A stretch of 64,000 nucleotides of DNA from Gemmatimonas sp. (GCF_027531815.1 NZ_JAPZSK010000005.1:243985-307984); one strand, 5' to 3'. Shown: positions 27,276 to 36,143, counted from the first letter of the stretch. A program made the numbers and translations. The notes: generated by a model from the sequence alone, not told the origin.

Positions 27276-27293
27276 TAGGACCGATCGGTCCTA
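27276..27293. promoter_or_regulatory. 18-bp perfect palindrome, second TetR-type operator
   Basis: TAGGACCGATCGGTCCTA is a perfect palindrome. It shares the half-site TAGGACC with the site overlapping the tetR promoter and resembles the NemR-type box TAGACC-N4-GGTCTA in layout. It lies 139 bases upstream of the tetR ATG and 66 bases past the stop of the upstream helicase gene. It may support looping or cooperative autorepression. Confidence 0.65.
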
Positions 27294-27358
27294 GCCGCCG
27301 TGCACCCGTCCGGTCACCAGACGCCACCCCCGGGAGCCGCCCACCAACCGCACCTGCA

Positions 27359-30046
27359 CTATCGCCGCCGCCGCCCCGGGTGCCGTCCACCCTTGCCCGG
27401 GCGCCCACCACCGCGCGGCCCCCCGCCCGGCTTTCCGCCGCGGCTCTCCCCGCGGCTCTCCCCGCGCCTTCCTCGCTCCACCCCTCCACGCACGCGTGCG
27501 TCATGGGCCGCCCGCTCCTCGTCGGTGAAGGGAAGGTCGAGCTTGTCCTGCAACGCCAGCAGATCGTCGGCACGCACGGCACCGCGCTGGCCGCGCGGCA
27601 CCACGAAGCGCAAGGCACGATCGAGGACCGGCAGTTCTTCCAGCACCAGCGTGCGGGCGAGCTTCTCTGGCAGTCGCAGTCGCGCCACCGGTACGCGCCC
27701 GCCGTCGAGCTCCTCCACATCGTAGTCGATGCCCACCGTGCGGTCGCGAATCTCCACGGCACCCGGCAGCGCGCGCGCGGCGGCAATCTGCGCGTCGTTC
27801 AGGAAGTCCCGGCGGTCGAGCAGCAGGGGAATGGCGCGAATGTCCTCCCAGCTGCGCGCATCACCCATGCGCTGTGCATACCAGGTCGTGAGCTCTGCCT
27901 GCCCCAGGCGCGGGGTGATGCCACCGAGGCGCCGCCAGACTTCGCGAATCTCCTCCACGATGGGCTGGTTGCGACGCACAGCGGTGTGGCGGAGTTCGCC
28001 GCGCGCGGCCGCCTCCGCCAGCAGATGGCGCGCCGCGGCCGCCAGTGCGTCGGGGAAAACCGGCAATGGCTCGCTCTCACGCGAGAGTTCGAAGCCAAAG
28101 TAGGTCACACGCCGCCGCAGCAGCACCGGACTGTGCTTGCGCTCGGGGTCGAGCGCCAACTCGGGCTCGTGCCGCTGTGCATGCTGACGCACGAGGTCCA
28201 TCGACAGCTGTGTCCCTTCAATGGCGGCGCGCGGAATGCCATGACGGTCGGCAAAGTACCGCAGCGACCCGGCCACCGCGCCCCACGATCCGCACACGCT
28301 CGTCTTGGAGACGCGCGCTTCGTGCCCATCCACCGTTTCCTCCTCGATGACGAGATCGAAGGGCATGTAGCGGGCGAGCAGCTCGGCAAAGCGGCGATGC
28401 ATCGCGGCGCCCGCAATGGGCAGGGTCTGCGGCAACGGCATCCCCACGCTGCGATACACGCTGGCCATGGCCAGCGCCGCGTCCTCGAGCGCCTTCACCA
28501 GGACCCCGCGCTGCTCGGCCCAATGGGCAATGCGCTCCGCCTCGAAAAGGTGACGGGGCAGCCCGTATACTTCACCGATATAGCCAGCCACGCGAAACGC
28601 TTCCGCGTACAGGTTGTACGCGGTGAGATGATCGCTGCCTCGGACCACCAGCCCCTCGAGATCGCGCCCTTCGCGCGTCATGCGATGAAGGCTGTCCACG
28701 CCGCTCATTACCGCCAGCGCGGGGAGCAGCTCGTCGTCACCATTGACGATGAGTTCCCCCCAGGCGCGCTCCACGGGGAGCTTCTCCACCGCACGGCCGT
28801 ACGCGGTCAGACGACCGTTCTCGATGAGCCCGCGCGCCTCCAGCAGCGCGACCGCCTTCCGGTAGGCGGCGCGATCGAGGGGCACCGGCAGGTCGAGCGC
28901 ATCGGCCCGCACACCGAGGTCGGCGCAGGTGAGCGCGACCCGCTCGCTGTCGCCCGCCAGCTGGAATTCGGGTTCGGTCGGGCGCAACGCCTCGAAGCGG
29001 ATGTCACGATCGCTCAGGATGTACACGCGTCCGCCTTCCACGCGGCCGTGCACGCGCCCCGCCATCTGCAGGATCTCGTTGGCGCCGAGGTGCACGCGCG
29101 TGAGGACGTTGCGCCCGCGATCGATGAGGTTGGTAAAGCGCGTGTCGTCGATGATGACGGTGTCGAGCCCCGGCACATTGAGTGCGCTCTGCCCCGCTGC
29201 CGTCATGGCCAGGAAGAAGGGTTTGGGTACCACGCCCTCGAGAAACGGGCGGATGACGCGAATGGGCTCGCCACCGTGATAGTGCGCGGCGGTGATGCGC
29301 GGGAATCGATGCCGCACCCACTCCGCCGCTTCCTCCACGCCGGCCCGCGTGGGGAGGAAGATCGCCACGCCGCGCTCGCTGCGGGCGAGCTTCTGCAGGA
29401 AGCGATCATCGAGAAAGGCGAGCGGTTGCTTGCGCTCCACCTCCACCTTGGCTGCCTTGGTCGCGTCGAAGGCGGACACCTTGAGCACGTCGGCGCTTTC
29501 GAGATAGCGCGCGTAGAACGTGGGATCGACGGTGGCGGAGAGCCAGATATAGCGGCACCCCACGCGCTTGCCGAGGGCGAGGCAGAGCTCGAGCTCGGCG
29601 CTGGTCTGATGGATCTCGTCTACGACCAGGGTGTCGGTGGGTAGGATGTCGCCATCCTGAAACCAGCGCCGCGCGATGCCGGTGGTCACCACCACCACGT
29701 TCCAGGAGGGGGTGTCCGGAGTGGCTTCGCGCTCGCGGTTCACCACGCCGACCCGGAGGTCGGTGGTGCCGAGGATGGTTTCGGCGATGGGGCGGATGGC
29801 GAGGGTCTTGCCGGTGCCGGTGCCGGCAACGATGCCGAACCCCTGGCCGCTTGCGGCGAGCCGCCGGAGATCGTCGCCGCGGGTGCGCTCGAGGAACGTG
29901 TCGAGGTGCAGTCCCACGGCCAGCTCGATCGTTTCGCACGCCGCGCGCGTGGGCGCGATGACGATGATGCGGCCGGTGGCGGGCTTCGACGCGAGATAGG
30001 TCTCGCGGTCGGGGGGCAGGAAGCGGTCGGTGGTCTGTCTCACCAC
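27359..30046 (-). CDS. DEIH-box ATP-dependent helicase (HrpA/HrpB-like) with Arg/Gly-rich tail
   Basis: An 895-residue superfamily 2 helicase. Motif I is AGTGTGKT (about 73-80), motif II DEIH in VVDEIHQTSAELEL, motif III LSATVDP, and motif VI-like QMAGRVHGRV. The helicase core fills about 1-370. The middle region (about 400-580) resembles the winged-helix/ratchet part of DEAH RNA helicases, and the remainder matches no domain I can name. The last 45 residues are a basic Arg/Gly/Pro tail (GESRG repeated, then GGGPRGGGRPGKGG), a common RNA-binding feature. Translation starts at GTG 30046. A role in RNA remodelling is the best inference. Confidence 0.85.
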   Translation of the reverse strand: MVRQTTDRFLPPDRETYLASKPATGRIIVIAPTRAACETIELAVGLHLDTFLERTRGDDLRRLAASGQGFGIVAGTGTGKTLAIRPIAETILGTTDLRVGVVNREREATPDTPSWNVVVVTTGIARRWFQDGDILPTDTLVVDEIHQTSAELELCLALGKRVGCRYIWLSATVDPTFYARYLESADVLKVSAFDATKAAKVEVERKQPLAFLDDRFLQKLARSERGVAIFLPTRAGVEEAAEWVRHRFPRITAAHYHGGEPIRVIRPFLEGVVPKPFFLAMTAAGQSALNVPGLDTVIIDDTRFTNLIDRGRNVLTRVHLGANEILQMAGRVHGRVEGGRVYILSDRDIRFEALRPTEPEFQLAGDSERVALTCADLGVRADALDLPVPLDRAAYRKAVALLEARGLIENGRLTAYGRAVEKLPVERAWGELIVNGDDELLPALAVMSGVDSLHRMTREGRDLEGLVVRGSDHLTAYNLYAEAFRVAGYIGEVYGLPRHLFEAERIAHWAEQRGVLVKALEDAALAMASVYRSVGMPLPQTLPIAGAAMHRRFAELLARYMPFDLVIEEETVDGHEARVSKTSVCGSWGAVAGSLRYFADRHGIPRAAIEGTQLSMDLVRQHAQRHEPELALDPERKHSPVLLRRRVTYFGFELSRESEPLPVFPDALAAAARHLLAEAAARGELRHTAVRRNQPIVEEIREVWRRLGGITPRLGQAELTTWYAQRMGDARSWEDIRAIPLLLDRRDFLNDAQIAAARALPGAVEIRDRTVGIDYDVEELDGGRVPVARLRLPEKLARTLVLEELPVLDRALRFVVPRGQRGAVRADDLLALQDKLDLPFTDEERAAHDARVRGGVERGRRGESRGESRGGKPGGGPRGGGRPGKGGRHPGRRRR

Positions 30047-30093
30047 CGCAATCTACTTGTCAGGGGCTGGGCTCGGACGACGCCGGCGCCCGC

Positions 30094-31110
30094 TCACCGC
30101 TGAATCAGCTTCACCCGTTGCCCGCCGCGGAAGACCTCCACGCGATCGGCCCGGCCGTCGCGGTTCACATCCGTCCACACCTGCAGCAGTTCGCTGTTCA
30201 CGTCGAGAAAGATGGCGCGCCACGGCACCCCGCCTCGCCCCTGGTCGGGGATGCGCAGCACAAACTCGTTCGTCCCCAGCCACTGCATGATCTCGGTGCT
30301 CGGCCGCCCCTGCACCACGTCCAGCGCACTGCGCATGCTCGGCAGCGTCTGCGGGTAGGCCTGCGCGGCGAACTCCGGCAGGTCATCACACCGGCCGTCC
30401 TTGTCGCGATCCACGCATACTGGCGGGCCGAAGCGCTGATCATCGCACCAGCCGTCGCCGTCGCGGTCGAGGCAGCTCGCACTGCCACGGCCCGGTGGCG
30501 GGGTGTTTGGCGCGAAGTAGCGCGGATCGTTCAGGCCGCCCGGCACCACGACGCCGCCCGGGGTGACATACCCACCATATGACCCTGCCATCCCGGGCTG
30601 TAACGGTCCCCCTCCCGGATACAAAGAAGCCGGCGTAGTGGACGCCGGCCGATCGCCGTGGAGCTGTTCGTCGGTGATCTTCTTTGCTTCCCAGGCATCC
30701 CGCGCGCGGCCGTCGGCGAGCGACAGATCCGGCGGAATGAGCGGAGGACCCTTCCGGTCGATCCCGCGCAGGCTCTTGATGGGAAGGTTGTCAATCTTCT
30801 TCCCCTTGGCTTTGTCCTCGCCGTAAATCACGCGACCGTTCGCCGGCTTGTTGCGGACCGCCGACGCACAGTCGGTGGGCGCCGGCTGCTGCTGCGCGGG
30901 CACGCCATCGATCCAGACACGACACATCCCGGCGGGCGGCAGGAACTCCCGCGGCACACCGGTCTTGTCGCTCTCACGATCCTTGTCCCGGTCGCGCGAC
31001 TGGGCAGACGCCTGCGCCAACGGCAACGCCAGCGCCAGCGCCGAGGCCGCCACCAGCAGGCGCCACGGAGCAGACACGGACGTGTTCGAAATGCGAGTGG
31101 GTGAGAACAT
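30094..31110 (-). CDS. secreted protein with Asp-rich calcium-binding-like repeats
   Basis: A 338-residue exported protein. ATG 31110 has a GGAGGA ribosome site 10 bases upstream and opens a signal peptide (core LLVAASALALALPLAQASA). The mature N-terminus is charged (DRDKDRESDK). A Gly/Pro-rich middle (about 170-220) leads to repeats of the type DRDGDGWCDD and DRDKDGRCDD and a later DVNRDGRADRVEVF. These match thrombospondin type 3 or dockerin-like calcium loops and include paired cysteines. I do not recognise the family. Calcium binding in the periplasm or outside is inferred from the loops only. Confidence 0.7.
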   Translation of the reverse strand: MFSPTRISNTSVSAPWRLLVAASALALALPLAQASAQSRDRDKDRESDKTGVPREFLPPAGMCRVWIDGVPAQQQPAPTDCASAVRNKPANGRVIYGEDKAKGKKIDNLPIKSLRGIDRKGPPLIPPDLSLADGRARDAWEAKKITDEQLHGDRPASTTPASLYPGGGPLQPGMAGSYGGYVTPGGVVVPGGLNDPRYFAPNTPPPGRGSASCLDRDGDGWCDDQRFGPPVCVDRDKDGRCDDLPEFAAQAYPQTLPSMRSALDVVQGRPSTEIMQWLGTNEFVLRIPDQGRGGVPWRAIFLDVNSELLQVWTDVNRDGRADRVEVFRGGQRVKLIQR

Positions 31111-31244
31111 CGGGGCACATCCTCCAGCGGAGACCGGCAGCCGCTCACGGTGAGCCGCCGTCCGTCCTCCTGCCGGTAGCAGGGGCAGGGTACATGCCAG
31201 CGCCGGCGTCATCGGCCGACATCGCTAAGTATCGGCAGATCAGT

Positions 31245-31266
31245 ACCCTCCCGACAGGGGGAGGGT
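31245..31266 (-). terminator. GC-rich hairpin after pfkA
   Basis: ACCCTCCC (31245-31252) and GGGAGGGT (31259-31266) form a perfect 8-bp stem with a 6-base loop, 51 bases downstream of the pfkA stop on the minus strand. There is no T-run. It is placed as expected for a pfkA terminator but could equally belong to the leader of the next gene. Confidence 0.45.
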
Positions 31267-31316
31267 CCGCAACGGCACGGGGGTGTCCGAGCGGGGGGAC
31301 AGCAGGTGTCCTCCGT

Positions 31317-32396
31317 TCAGTCCCCGAAGCTGATCCCGATCATGCGCGCCGTCTGCACGATGTCATGCTTGGGATCCACCCGCTTCGTTTCGCGCAGCAC
31401 CTCTTCAATGGGAAGCGTCACCAGGTGCGGCGACTGCAGCGCCACCATGTGCCCCCACTTCTTGTCCGCCACCGCCTGCACCGCCGCGGCACCAAAGCGG
31501 GTGGCAAGCAGCCGGTCGTACCCCGTGGGGGACCCGCCGCGCTGCAGGTGCCCCAGCACCATCGAGCGCGTCTCCTTCCCGGTGACCCGCTGGATATCGT
31601 ACCCCAGCCGCTCCGCGATGCCGCCAAGGCGACGGTCCTGCCCGGGGAGCGAGGCGCCGATGATCGACTCGTTGCCCCCCTTCGGCTTCGACCCCTCGGC
31701 CACCACCACGATGCTGAAGCGCTTTCCGCTCGCGTCGCGCGCCATGATCTTGTCGCACACCTTCTCCAGCTCCCACTCGATCTCGGGAATCAGGATCACG
31801 TCGGCGGTACCCGCCACGCCGGCATGCAGGGCAATGAAGCCGGCTTCGCGCCCCATCACCTCCAGCACCATCACGCGATCGTGCGACTCGGCCGTCGTGT
31901 GCAGCTTGTCGATCGCCTCCATCGCCGTGTTCACGGCGGTGTCGAACCCGAATGTGGTAATTGTCCCCGCCACGTCGTTGTCGATCGTCTTGGGCACACT
32001 CACCACGCGCACCCCCTTGGCCTGCAGCTGCTGCGCGATCTTGAGCGAGCCGTCGCCACCAATGGAGATGATGGCTTCGATGCCCAGGTTGCGGGCGTTC
32101 TCCACCAACTCATCGGAACGGTCGATGTTCTTCCAGCTGCCGTCGGGCTGCTGAATGGGATAGGCAAACGGGCTACCGCGGTTGGTGGTCTTGATGATCG
32201 TGCCGCCCTGGCCCGCGATGCCACGAACACTGTCCACCGTGAGGGGGACGATCTCGTCCTCGCCAAGCAGACCGGCAAACCCGCGCTTGATGCCTAGCAC
32301 GTCCCAGCCACGGGTACGCGCCGAAAGGACCGCGGCCCGAATGACCGCGTTCAGGCCCGGGGCGTCACCGCCACCGGTGGAAATGGCAATCCGCAT
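31317..32396 (-). CDS. pfkA: 6-phosphofructokinase
   Basis: A 359-residue phosphofructokinase that commits fructose 6-phosphate to glycolysis. It has the phosphoryl-donor loop STGGGDAPGLN (about 6-16), IGGDGSLKIA (Gly at the ATP/PPi-discriminating position, the ATP-type residue), the catalytic PKTIDNDV segment, and downstream substrate motifs (VMGREAGFIAL, LGHLQRGGSPTGYDR). The Lys in PKTIDND replaces the Gly of the allosteric E. coli enzyme; the Gly/Lys combination marks the group of mixed-type PFKs. ATP use is most likely but PPi cannot be excluded from sequence alone. It is monocistronic and divergent from the pseudopilin gene. Confidence 0.93.
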   Translation of the reverse strand: MRIAISTGGGDAPGLNAVIRAAVLSARTRGWDVLGIKRGFAGLLGEDEIVPLTVDSVRGIAGQGGTIIKTTNRGSPFAYPIQQPDGSWKNIDRSDELVENARNLGIEAIISIGGDGSLKIAQQLQAKGVRVVSVPKTIDNDVAGTITTFGFDTAVNTAMEAIDKLHTTAESHDRVMVLEVMGREAGFIALHAGVAGTADVILIPEIEWELEKVCDKIMARDASGKRFSIVVVAEGSKPKGGNESIIGASLPGQDRRLGGIAERLGYDIQRVTGKETRSMVLGHLQRGGSPTGYDRLLATRFGAAAVQAVADKKWGHMVALQSPHLVTLPIEEVLRETKRVDPKHDIVQTARMIGISFGD

Positions 32397-32654
32397 GTTT
32401 CTGAAAATGACGTGGGTGTGGGAAGGTGCACAAATGTACCCTCGGGACCCGAAATGGAGGGAAGGGGGTGGCGCGTTTAAGTGGCCCTATCGGCCGTTTT
32501 TCGGTAACGGCCCCTCCCGCTGGCCATGCCATCTTCCCGTCGCAGCCGAACCATCCGTCCTCCGCCCTCCGACAACCGTCCCACCTCCGACCTCCGGCAT
32601 TCATCGGACATCCAATGTCCGACAAGTCGATCAATCCGATCACACCGCACTCCG
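32397..32654. promoter_or_regulatory. divergent intergenic region pfkA / pseudopilin with two small inverted repeats
   Basis: This 258-base gap must hold the promoters for pfkA (leftward) and the pseudopilin (rightward). Two inverted repeats are visible: GGCCGTT (32492-32498) with AACGGCC (32506-32512), and CGGACA with TGTCCG around 32607-32623. The stretch between 32560 and 32610 is rich in CTCCGAC-like direct repeats. I cannot assign -10/-35 boxes with confidence. Confidence 0.35.
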
Positions 32655-33074
32655 ATGCCCTCCCGCCCCGGCACCACGCTCCTCGAGCAACTCCTCGTTA
32701 TCACCCTGCTTGCCATCCTGGCGCTCATCGCCATGACCACCAGCGCCCCGTTGCTGGAGGCCGCCGCCGTGGAAACCGCGTCACGCGATGCCACGGCGCT
32801 GCTGGGGCTCGCCCGTGATCACGCCCTGTCGGCCGGCGAACGCACAGCCGTGCACTTCGGGCACCAGCAGGTGGTGGTCCATATCGGCACGGATACCGTC
32901 GCCCGCGCCGACTTCACCGACCGTGGCGTGCGGCTGCACGCCACCCGCGACTCCATGGCCTACGCGGCCAACGGGCTGGGTGTGGGCGCCGCCAATCTCC
33001 GGCTTGTCCTGTCGCGCGGCGCGCGCGCCGACACCATTACCATCTCGCGACTCGGGCGCGTGCAGTGGCACTGA
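32655..33074 (+). CDS. orphan type II/IV pseudopilin-like protein (GspH-type)
   Basis: A 139-residue protein with a class III (prepilin) signal. The short basic leader MPSRPG is followed by TTLLEQLLVITLLAILALIAM, with cleavage expected after Gly and Glu at position +5 of the mature protein. The remaining about 110 residues form the variable C-terminal domain resembling GspH/FimT minor pseudopilins (ATALLGLARDHALSAGERTAVHF). ATG 32655 was chosen because it starts the prepilin leader; the frame is open upstream to 32526 but unlike any pilin. No other secretion or pilus gene is nearby, so assembly must use machinery encoded elsewhere. Confidence 0.8.
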   Translation: MPSRPGTTLLEQLLVITLLAILALIAMTTSAPLLEAAAVETASRDATALLGLARDHALSAGERTAVHFGHQQVVVHIGTDTVARADFTDRGVRLHATRDSMAYAANGLGVGAANLRLVLSRGARADTITISRLGRVQWH

Positions 33075-33095
33075 CCCACCACACCCGCCCCGCCC

Positions 33096-34256
33096 TCACG
33101 TACCGAAATCGAACCCCGGTACCGACACGCGCGGAATCTCCTGCCCGATGGTGCGCTCGATCGTGCGTACCATCCCGATCTCTTCGGCGCTCATGAACGT
33201 GTACGCATCGCCAGTGCTCGCCGCGCGACCGGTGCGCCCGATCCGGTGCACGTAGTCCTCCGGCTGCTGCGGCACGTCGAAGTTGATCACGTGCGTGATG
33301 CCACTGATGTCGAGGCCGCGCTGGGCAATGTCCGTGGCCACCAGCACCCGCAGCTTGCCGCTCTTGAAATCCTCCAATGCGGCCATGCGCTCGCGCTGCG
33401 ACTTGTCGGCGTGCATCGCACCCGCCTTCACCCCGGCACGCTCGAGATCGCGCACCACCCGGTCGGCGCCGCTCTTCGTGCGCGTGAACACCAGCACCGA
33501 GTCGTGGTCATCCTTCGTGAGCAGGTGCACGAGCAGGTCGTTCTTCCGGTGCCGCGGCACCGGATACACGGCGTGCGTCACCGTCGTCGCGGCACTCGAA
33601 CGCCGCCCCACCTGCACCACCACCGGCTTGCGCAGATACTTGCGCCCCAGCGCCTCCACTTCCGGCGGCATCGTCGCCGAAAAGAGCAACGTCTGCCGAT
33701 AGCGCGGAATCTGGTCCACGATGCGATTGATCTGCGGCGCAAACCCCATGTCGAGCATGCGGTCCGCCTCGTCGAGCACCAGCGTCTCGAGATACGTGAA
33801 GTCCACGTTGCGCTTCTCGAGGTGATCGAGCAGGCGGCCGGGGGTGGCCACCACCACGTCCACGCCGTTGCGCAAGGCGCGCTCCTGCGGCTCGTACCCC
33901 ACCCCGCCGTACACCGGAATCACATCCACCGGCGCGTACTGGGAGTACTTCCGCACACTCTCTTCCACCTGCAGACACAGCTCGCGGGTGGGGGTCAGCA
34001 CCAGCACACGGGTTCGCCGCGGTCCGCCAATGAGCCGATGCACCACCGGCAGCGTGAAGCTGGCGGTCTTGCCGGTGCCGGTCTGCGCCAGACCAATGAG
34101 GTCGCGCCCCGTCAGTGCCAGGGGAATGGCTTCACGCTGGATGGGTGTGGGGCGCTCATACCCGGCCTCGTGCAGGGCATCCAACAGGGGCTGCGCCAGC
34201 CCCAGATCGGCGAAGGTCACATCGCCGACAAGCGTATCAGGATCGATGACTGTCAT
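33096..34256 (-). CDS. rhlE: DEAD-box RNA helicase (RhlE-like)
   Basis: A 386-residue minimal DEAD-box helicase. It has the Q motif (FADLGLAQPLLDALHEAGYERPTPIQ), motif I AQTGTGKT, Ia PTRELCLQ, Ib TPGRLLDHL, II DEAD (VLDEADRMLDMGF), III SAT, V ATDIAQRGLDI and VI HRIGRTGR, all intact. It ends soon after the helicase core, without the long basic tail of some RhlE proteins. ATG 34256 is the family start. It would remodel RNA in ribosome assembly or mRNA decay. It is convergent with the pseudopilin gene (21-base gap). Confidence 0.92.
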   Translation of the reverse strand: MTVIDPDTLVGDVTFADLGLAQPLLDALHEAGYERPTPIQREAIPLALTGRDLIGLAQTGTGKTASFTLPVVHRLIGGPRRTRVLVLTPTRELCLQVEESVRKYSQYAPVDVIPVYGGVGYEPQERALRNGVDVVVATPGRLLDHLEKRNVDFTYLETLVLDEADRMLDMGFAPQINRIVDQIPRYRQTLLFSATMPPEVEALGRKYLRKPVVVQVGRRSSAATTVTHAVYPVPRHRKNDLLVHLLTKDDHDSVLVFTRTKSGADRVVRDLERAGVKAGAMHADKSQRERMAALEDFKSGKLRVLVATDIAQRGLDISGITHVINFDVPQQPEDYVHRIGRTGRAASTGDAYTFMSAEEIGMVRTIERTIGQEIPRVSVPGFDFGT

Positions 34257-34322
34257 GTATAGCCGAGAAAGATAACACCCTCGCTCGGCAGGTGGGGACG
34301 AACACCACACGCCGGGGGACGA

Positions 34323-35507
34323 TCACCCCAGCTCGATCGTGCGGCCAGCGAGTCTCGCCACAAGGCCCAAACGGAAGGTAACGTCGGCCGACAGCCCCGC
34401 GGCATCGCGGCCTGCTCCCGCCTCACCAGCGGACTCGGCCGCAGCATCGTGCAGCGGCAGGACCGGCCACGACCATACCGGGACCTGCGCCGGCATGACC
34501 ACCGACCGCGGCGGCGTCCACACCCCGCGCTTGCGGTCATCGAGCGTGCGGTCGAGCAGCTTCACCCACCCCTCCTGCCTGGGCAGCCACCCCAGTCGGG
34601 CGACGGCTTCCAGCCACGCCAGCGCGCTGGGCATGTCCCCGTCGAGTGCGCTGCGCGTGGTCAGGAAATCCCCCAGCACGTAGTGCGACTGCTCGACCAC
34701 ATGCTCCCCAACCTGCTGCATCGGGACCTGCCGTGGCCACGGCTGCGTGAGCCACTTGAAGAGCAGATCCATGAAGTGATAGTGCTCGCTGCAGAACTGC
34801 GGCATGTAGCTCAGCATCACCAGCAGGTGGAACGACGGCATCGCCACCTCCGGTGGAAGCACGTGCTGGTTGCCGATCCGTACCCAGGGCTTCTGCGCCT
34901 GCGGTGACGTGAGGAACCCGTGCACCCGGTCAATGAGCCGGCGTGCCGCCCCCCGCAACCGAGGGTCCGCCTCGAATCCGGCGTGCGCCAGCGCCGCCGC
35001 CGCCGCCTCGCGCAGCAAGAGACGCCCCCGGCGCACCAGCTCGTCGTTGTCGTCCGCCGGACGCAACTCGGCCAGCAGGGTGGGGTCGGTGTCTTCGGCC
35101 AGCAGCCGGAACAGCAGCCGTCGGGTTGCCGCCATCCCCGGGGCGTCCACATCCCACCCCAATTCGAGCAGACGCCGAAACGCGGGAATGGTGCCCACCC
35201 CCTGCAGCGACGTACCCGTGGGTACCGCCAGCATGCCACCCGGCCACGTGCCGTCGTGGTCCTGGGTCCCCAGCAGATACCACCCGGCTCGGCTCGCGTA
35301 CGGCAGCACCCCCCAGCGCCCCGCAGGCGGGCGCTGCAGGGCAACATCTCGCCAGGCACGGAGTTGCACCGCCGGCGACCCATTCACCAGCAGCCACGAA
35401 ATCGGTACGGTCACCGGCATCGGTGGCGGCGGAGGCGGCACGAACACCGGCCGCGGTACCGTCAATTCGCCCGGAACCAGAATCGCATCACTGCCGGCCG
35501 GTGGCAT
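34323..35507 (-). CDS. uncharacterised protein, possibly with a helical toroid (prenyltransferase/terpene-cyclase-like) fold
   Basis: A 394-residue protein from ATG 35507 (an in-frame start at 35588 would add 27 residues). The N-terminus is very Pro-rich (VFVPPPPPPMP at about 21-31) with no clear signal peptide. The body is helical with many Trp residues and the phrase LLGTQDHDGTWPGGM (about 79-93), reminiscent of the QDxDGSW repeats of alpha/alpha-toroid prenyltransferases and squalene cyclases. No catalytic Asp motif of those enzymes is seen, so I do not assign an activity. It lies 66 bases upstream of rhlE, possibly cotranscribed. Confidence 0.6.
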   Translation of the reverse strand: MPPAGSDAILVPGELTVPRPVFVPPPPPPMPVTVPISWLLVNGSPAVQLRAWRDVALQRPPAGRWGVLPYASRAGWYLLGTQDHDGTWPGGMLAVPTGTSLQGVGTIPAFRRLLELGWDVDAPGMAATRRLLFRLLAEDTDPTLLAELRPADDNDELVRRGRLLLREAAAAALAHAGFEADPRLRGAARRLIDRVHGFLTSPQAQKPWVRIGNQHVLPPEVAMPSFHLLVMLSYMPQFCSEHYHFMDLLFKWLTQPWPRQVPMQQVGEHVVEQSHYVLGDFLTTRSALDGDMPSALAWLEAVARLGWLPRQEGWVKLLDRTLDDRKRGVWTPPRSVVMPAQVPVWSWPVLPLHDAAAESAGEAGAGRDAAGLSADVTFRLGLVARLAGRTIELG

Positions 35508-35688
35508 CGGGGAGGGGGGAATCGTCACAATTCCGCAATTGTACGTGCATTTCGCGGGTCCGCCAGAGGCTGCGCGCCATTGGCCCACCCGCTTAACGAA
35601 CGCGCGCCCTGGTGCGTCTCACCTCACAACGCGGAACCCGACGCATAGGCGTCGGCGCTCCCGCCCTCCCCAGTCACCAACTCCATCC

Positions 35689-36102
35689 ATGAAGACCACA
35701 CTGCGTGCTCTGGCCGCCTTTGCGGCACTCGCCTTTGCCAGCCCGGCCCTCGCCCAGGGTGGTCCCCCGGGCGGCGGCATGGGGCAGATGTCCCCCGAAC
35801 AGCGCCTCGCCCGCCAGAAGGAAATGCTCTTCCGGGGCATCACCCTGTCGGCTGACCAGTCGGCCAAGGCCGACACCCTCATCATGCAGGGCATGCGCAA
35901 GCAGATGGAAGCCATGCAGGCTGCCCGCTCCGGCGGTGGCGACATGGCCAGCATGCGCGAGCAGATGCAGAAGATGAACACCGAGCGGAACGACGCCCTC
36001 AAGGCGCTGCTCACCAGCGACGCCGACAAGGCGAAGTTCGACGAGAATCTCAAGAACATGCCGCAGGGGCGCCGCGGCGGCCGCCGAGCCGCGGAGGGCT
36101 GA
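35689..36102 (+). CDS. Spy/CpxP-like periplasmic protein
   Basis: A 137-residue exported protein. The signal peptide MKTTLRALAAFAALAFASPALAQ is followed by a Gly/Pro/Met-rich start (GGPPGGGMGQMSPEQR), then a long amphipathic helical region (about 38-125: KEMLFRGITLSADQSAKADTL, then KALLTSDADKAKFDENLKN). This repeats the LTxxQ-like pattern of Spy/CpxP chaperones and ends in a basic tail. Such proteins bind unfolded clients or metals in the periplasm. Methionine content is high, which could reflect copper handling or oxidant scavenging. Confidence 0.78.
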   Translation: MKTTLRALAAFAALAFASPALAQGGPPGGGMGQMSPEQRLARQKEMLFRGITLSADQSAKADTLIMQGMRKQMEAMQAARSGGGDMASMREQMQKMNTERNDALKALLTSDADKAKFDENLKNMPQGRRGGRRAAEG

Positions 36103-36143
36103 GACATCCCCGGCGCCGTCCCCACGGCACCGGCGGCCACGGG

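Noticed and set aside
27185..29644. A long rightward frame opposite the DEIH helicase
   Set aside because: Composition (Arg, His, Gln rich, no domain) is that of an antisense shadow; the helicase on the other strand has complete motifs.
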